Positions 21,749 to 22,380 of a DNA stretch of 22,380 nt are shown one piece after another. The DNA comes from SFWF01 sp045587065 (GTDB lineage: Bacteria; Bacillota; Clostridia; Oscillospirales; Acutalibacteraceae). The notes under the pieces were generated by a model. It had not been told where the DNA came from, made no database searches, and saw only the letters and a program-made list of their open reading frames with translations. Made by a program: the position numbers and the translations under genes. Where the stretch lies: assembly GCA_045587065.1 (NCBI GenBank), contig JAZNBQ010000015.1:1-22380 (forward strand), in the 5' to 3' direction. How positions within the stretch are numbered: position 1 is the first letter of the stretch; each line of letters opens with the position of its first letter.

Positions 21749-22380
21749 TTAGCCTATATATTTTGTTTTAATTTCTTCCAATGCGCGTTTTTCAAAATCT
21801 TCATAGCTCATTGCGCCAAGGTCTCCGTTTTCTCCTCTTTTTCTCACAGATACACTGCCGTTTTCTACTTCGGCATCACCTACTGTTAACATATAAGGGA
21901 GTTTTTCAAGTCGTGCTTCACGGATTTTGTAACCGATTTTCTCGTTTCTGGTATCAACCTCAACACGCATACCCAAAGCCTCAAGCTTTGCTTTAACCTC
22001 AAAGGCATAATCATGGTGGCGGTCGGCAATTGGCAGAATTCTAACCTGTTCAGGTGCAAGCCATAGAGGAAATGCTCCTGCATATTTTTCGATTAATAGA
22101 GCCAATGTGCGCTCGTAGCAACCAATAGAGGTTCTGTGAATAATGTATGGATTTTTCTTTGCACCGTCGCGGTCAACATATTCCATACCGAATTTTTCAG
22201 CAAGCATCTGGTCTATCTGAATAGTAATTAAGGTATCTTCTTTTCCGTAAACATTCTTTATCTGTATGTCAAGTTTAGGGCCGTAGAATGCTGCCTCTCC
22301 TATTCCGATTTTATACGGAATTTCAAGATGGTCTAAAATTCTCTTCATTACGCCTTGTGCTTCATCCCACTGCTCTTTTG
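21749..22380 (-). CDS. thrS: threonyl-tRNA synthetase ThrS, C-terminal part (5' end off-window)
   Basis: The reading frame is open to the right window edge, so only the last 210 or so codons are present. This part holds the end of the class II catalytic domain, with GIGEAAFYGPKLDIQ and the motif 3 region HRTSIGCYERTLALLIEKYAG. Its first His corresponds to a zinc ligand in known ThrRS. Next comes the anticodon-binding domain starting at FPLWLAPEQVRILPI and ending with a typical short tail. It charges tRNA-Thr in the cytoplasm. An in-frame ATG at 22346-22348 is internal, since the residues before it (KEQWDEAQGV) continue the family sequence. The promoter and any T-box leader are outside the window. 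Confidence 0.95.
   Translation of the reverse strand, partial: KEQWDEAQGVMKRILDHLEIPYKIGIGEAAFYGPKLDIQIKNVYGKEDTLITIQIDQMLAEKFGMEYVDRDGAKKNPYIIHRTSIGCYERTLALLIEKYAGAFPLWLAPEQVRILPIADRHHDYAFEVKAKLEALGMRVEVDTRNEKIGYKIREARLEKLPYMLTVGDAEVENGSVSVRKRGENGDLGAMSYEDFEKRALEEIKTKYIG

Overview
The window is AT-rich chromosomal DNA from a spore-forming, Gram-positive bacterium, most likely a Clostridia-class Firmicute. The spoIIAA-spoIIAB-sigF trio marks an endospore former. Strong purine-rich Shine-Dalgarno sites, frequent GTG/TTG starts and TTGACA/TATAAT promoters agree with this. Species cannot be read from the sequence. Every confident gene lies on the minus strand, so transcription runs right to left; one small plus-strand ORF is the only exception proposed. 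I see no transposon, phage gene, CRISPR array or tRNA gene.

Layout in coordinate order. At the left edge (about 1-149) is a minus-strand promoter and a structured leader that resembles the start of an rRNA operon, with the rRNA itself outside the window. A terminator (181-215) separates it from the sporulation operon sigF, spoIIAB, spoIIAA (239-1642), whose genes overlap by a few bases. Next are folC (1734-2960), a small acidic plus-strand ORF (3020-3154), valS with its own promoter (3173-5800), and a divergent type IIA topoisomerase pair, parC-like and parE-like (5986-10219), also with its own promoter. At the right edge is the 3' part of thrS (21749 to the window end).

The accessory centrepiece is an 11-kb, seven-gene minus-strand operon (21393 down to 10370). 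It is bounded by a good sigma-A promoter (21603-21631) and an intrinsic terminator (10320-10351). In transcription order it encodes: a large secreted solute-binding protein with two related N-terminal beta-sandwich-like modules; a MalF/MalG-type permease pair; a membrane protein with an extracellular beta-propeller, a TPR-like stretch and a YIP1-like membrane domain; a DUF5696-type lipoprotein; and a second MalF/MalG-type permease pair. There is no ATPase gene and no regulator in the operon. The simplest reading is a cell-surface system that captures, perhaps processes, and imports a complex carbohydrate, energised by a shared ATPase encoded elsewhere (MsmX-like). The propeller/YIP1 protein, the DUF5696 protein and the doubled permeases on one binding protein are the least explained parts and the best candidate for a poorly described system. 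The operon mRNA would begin with a roughly 200-nt structured leader.
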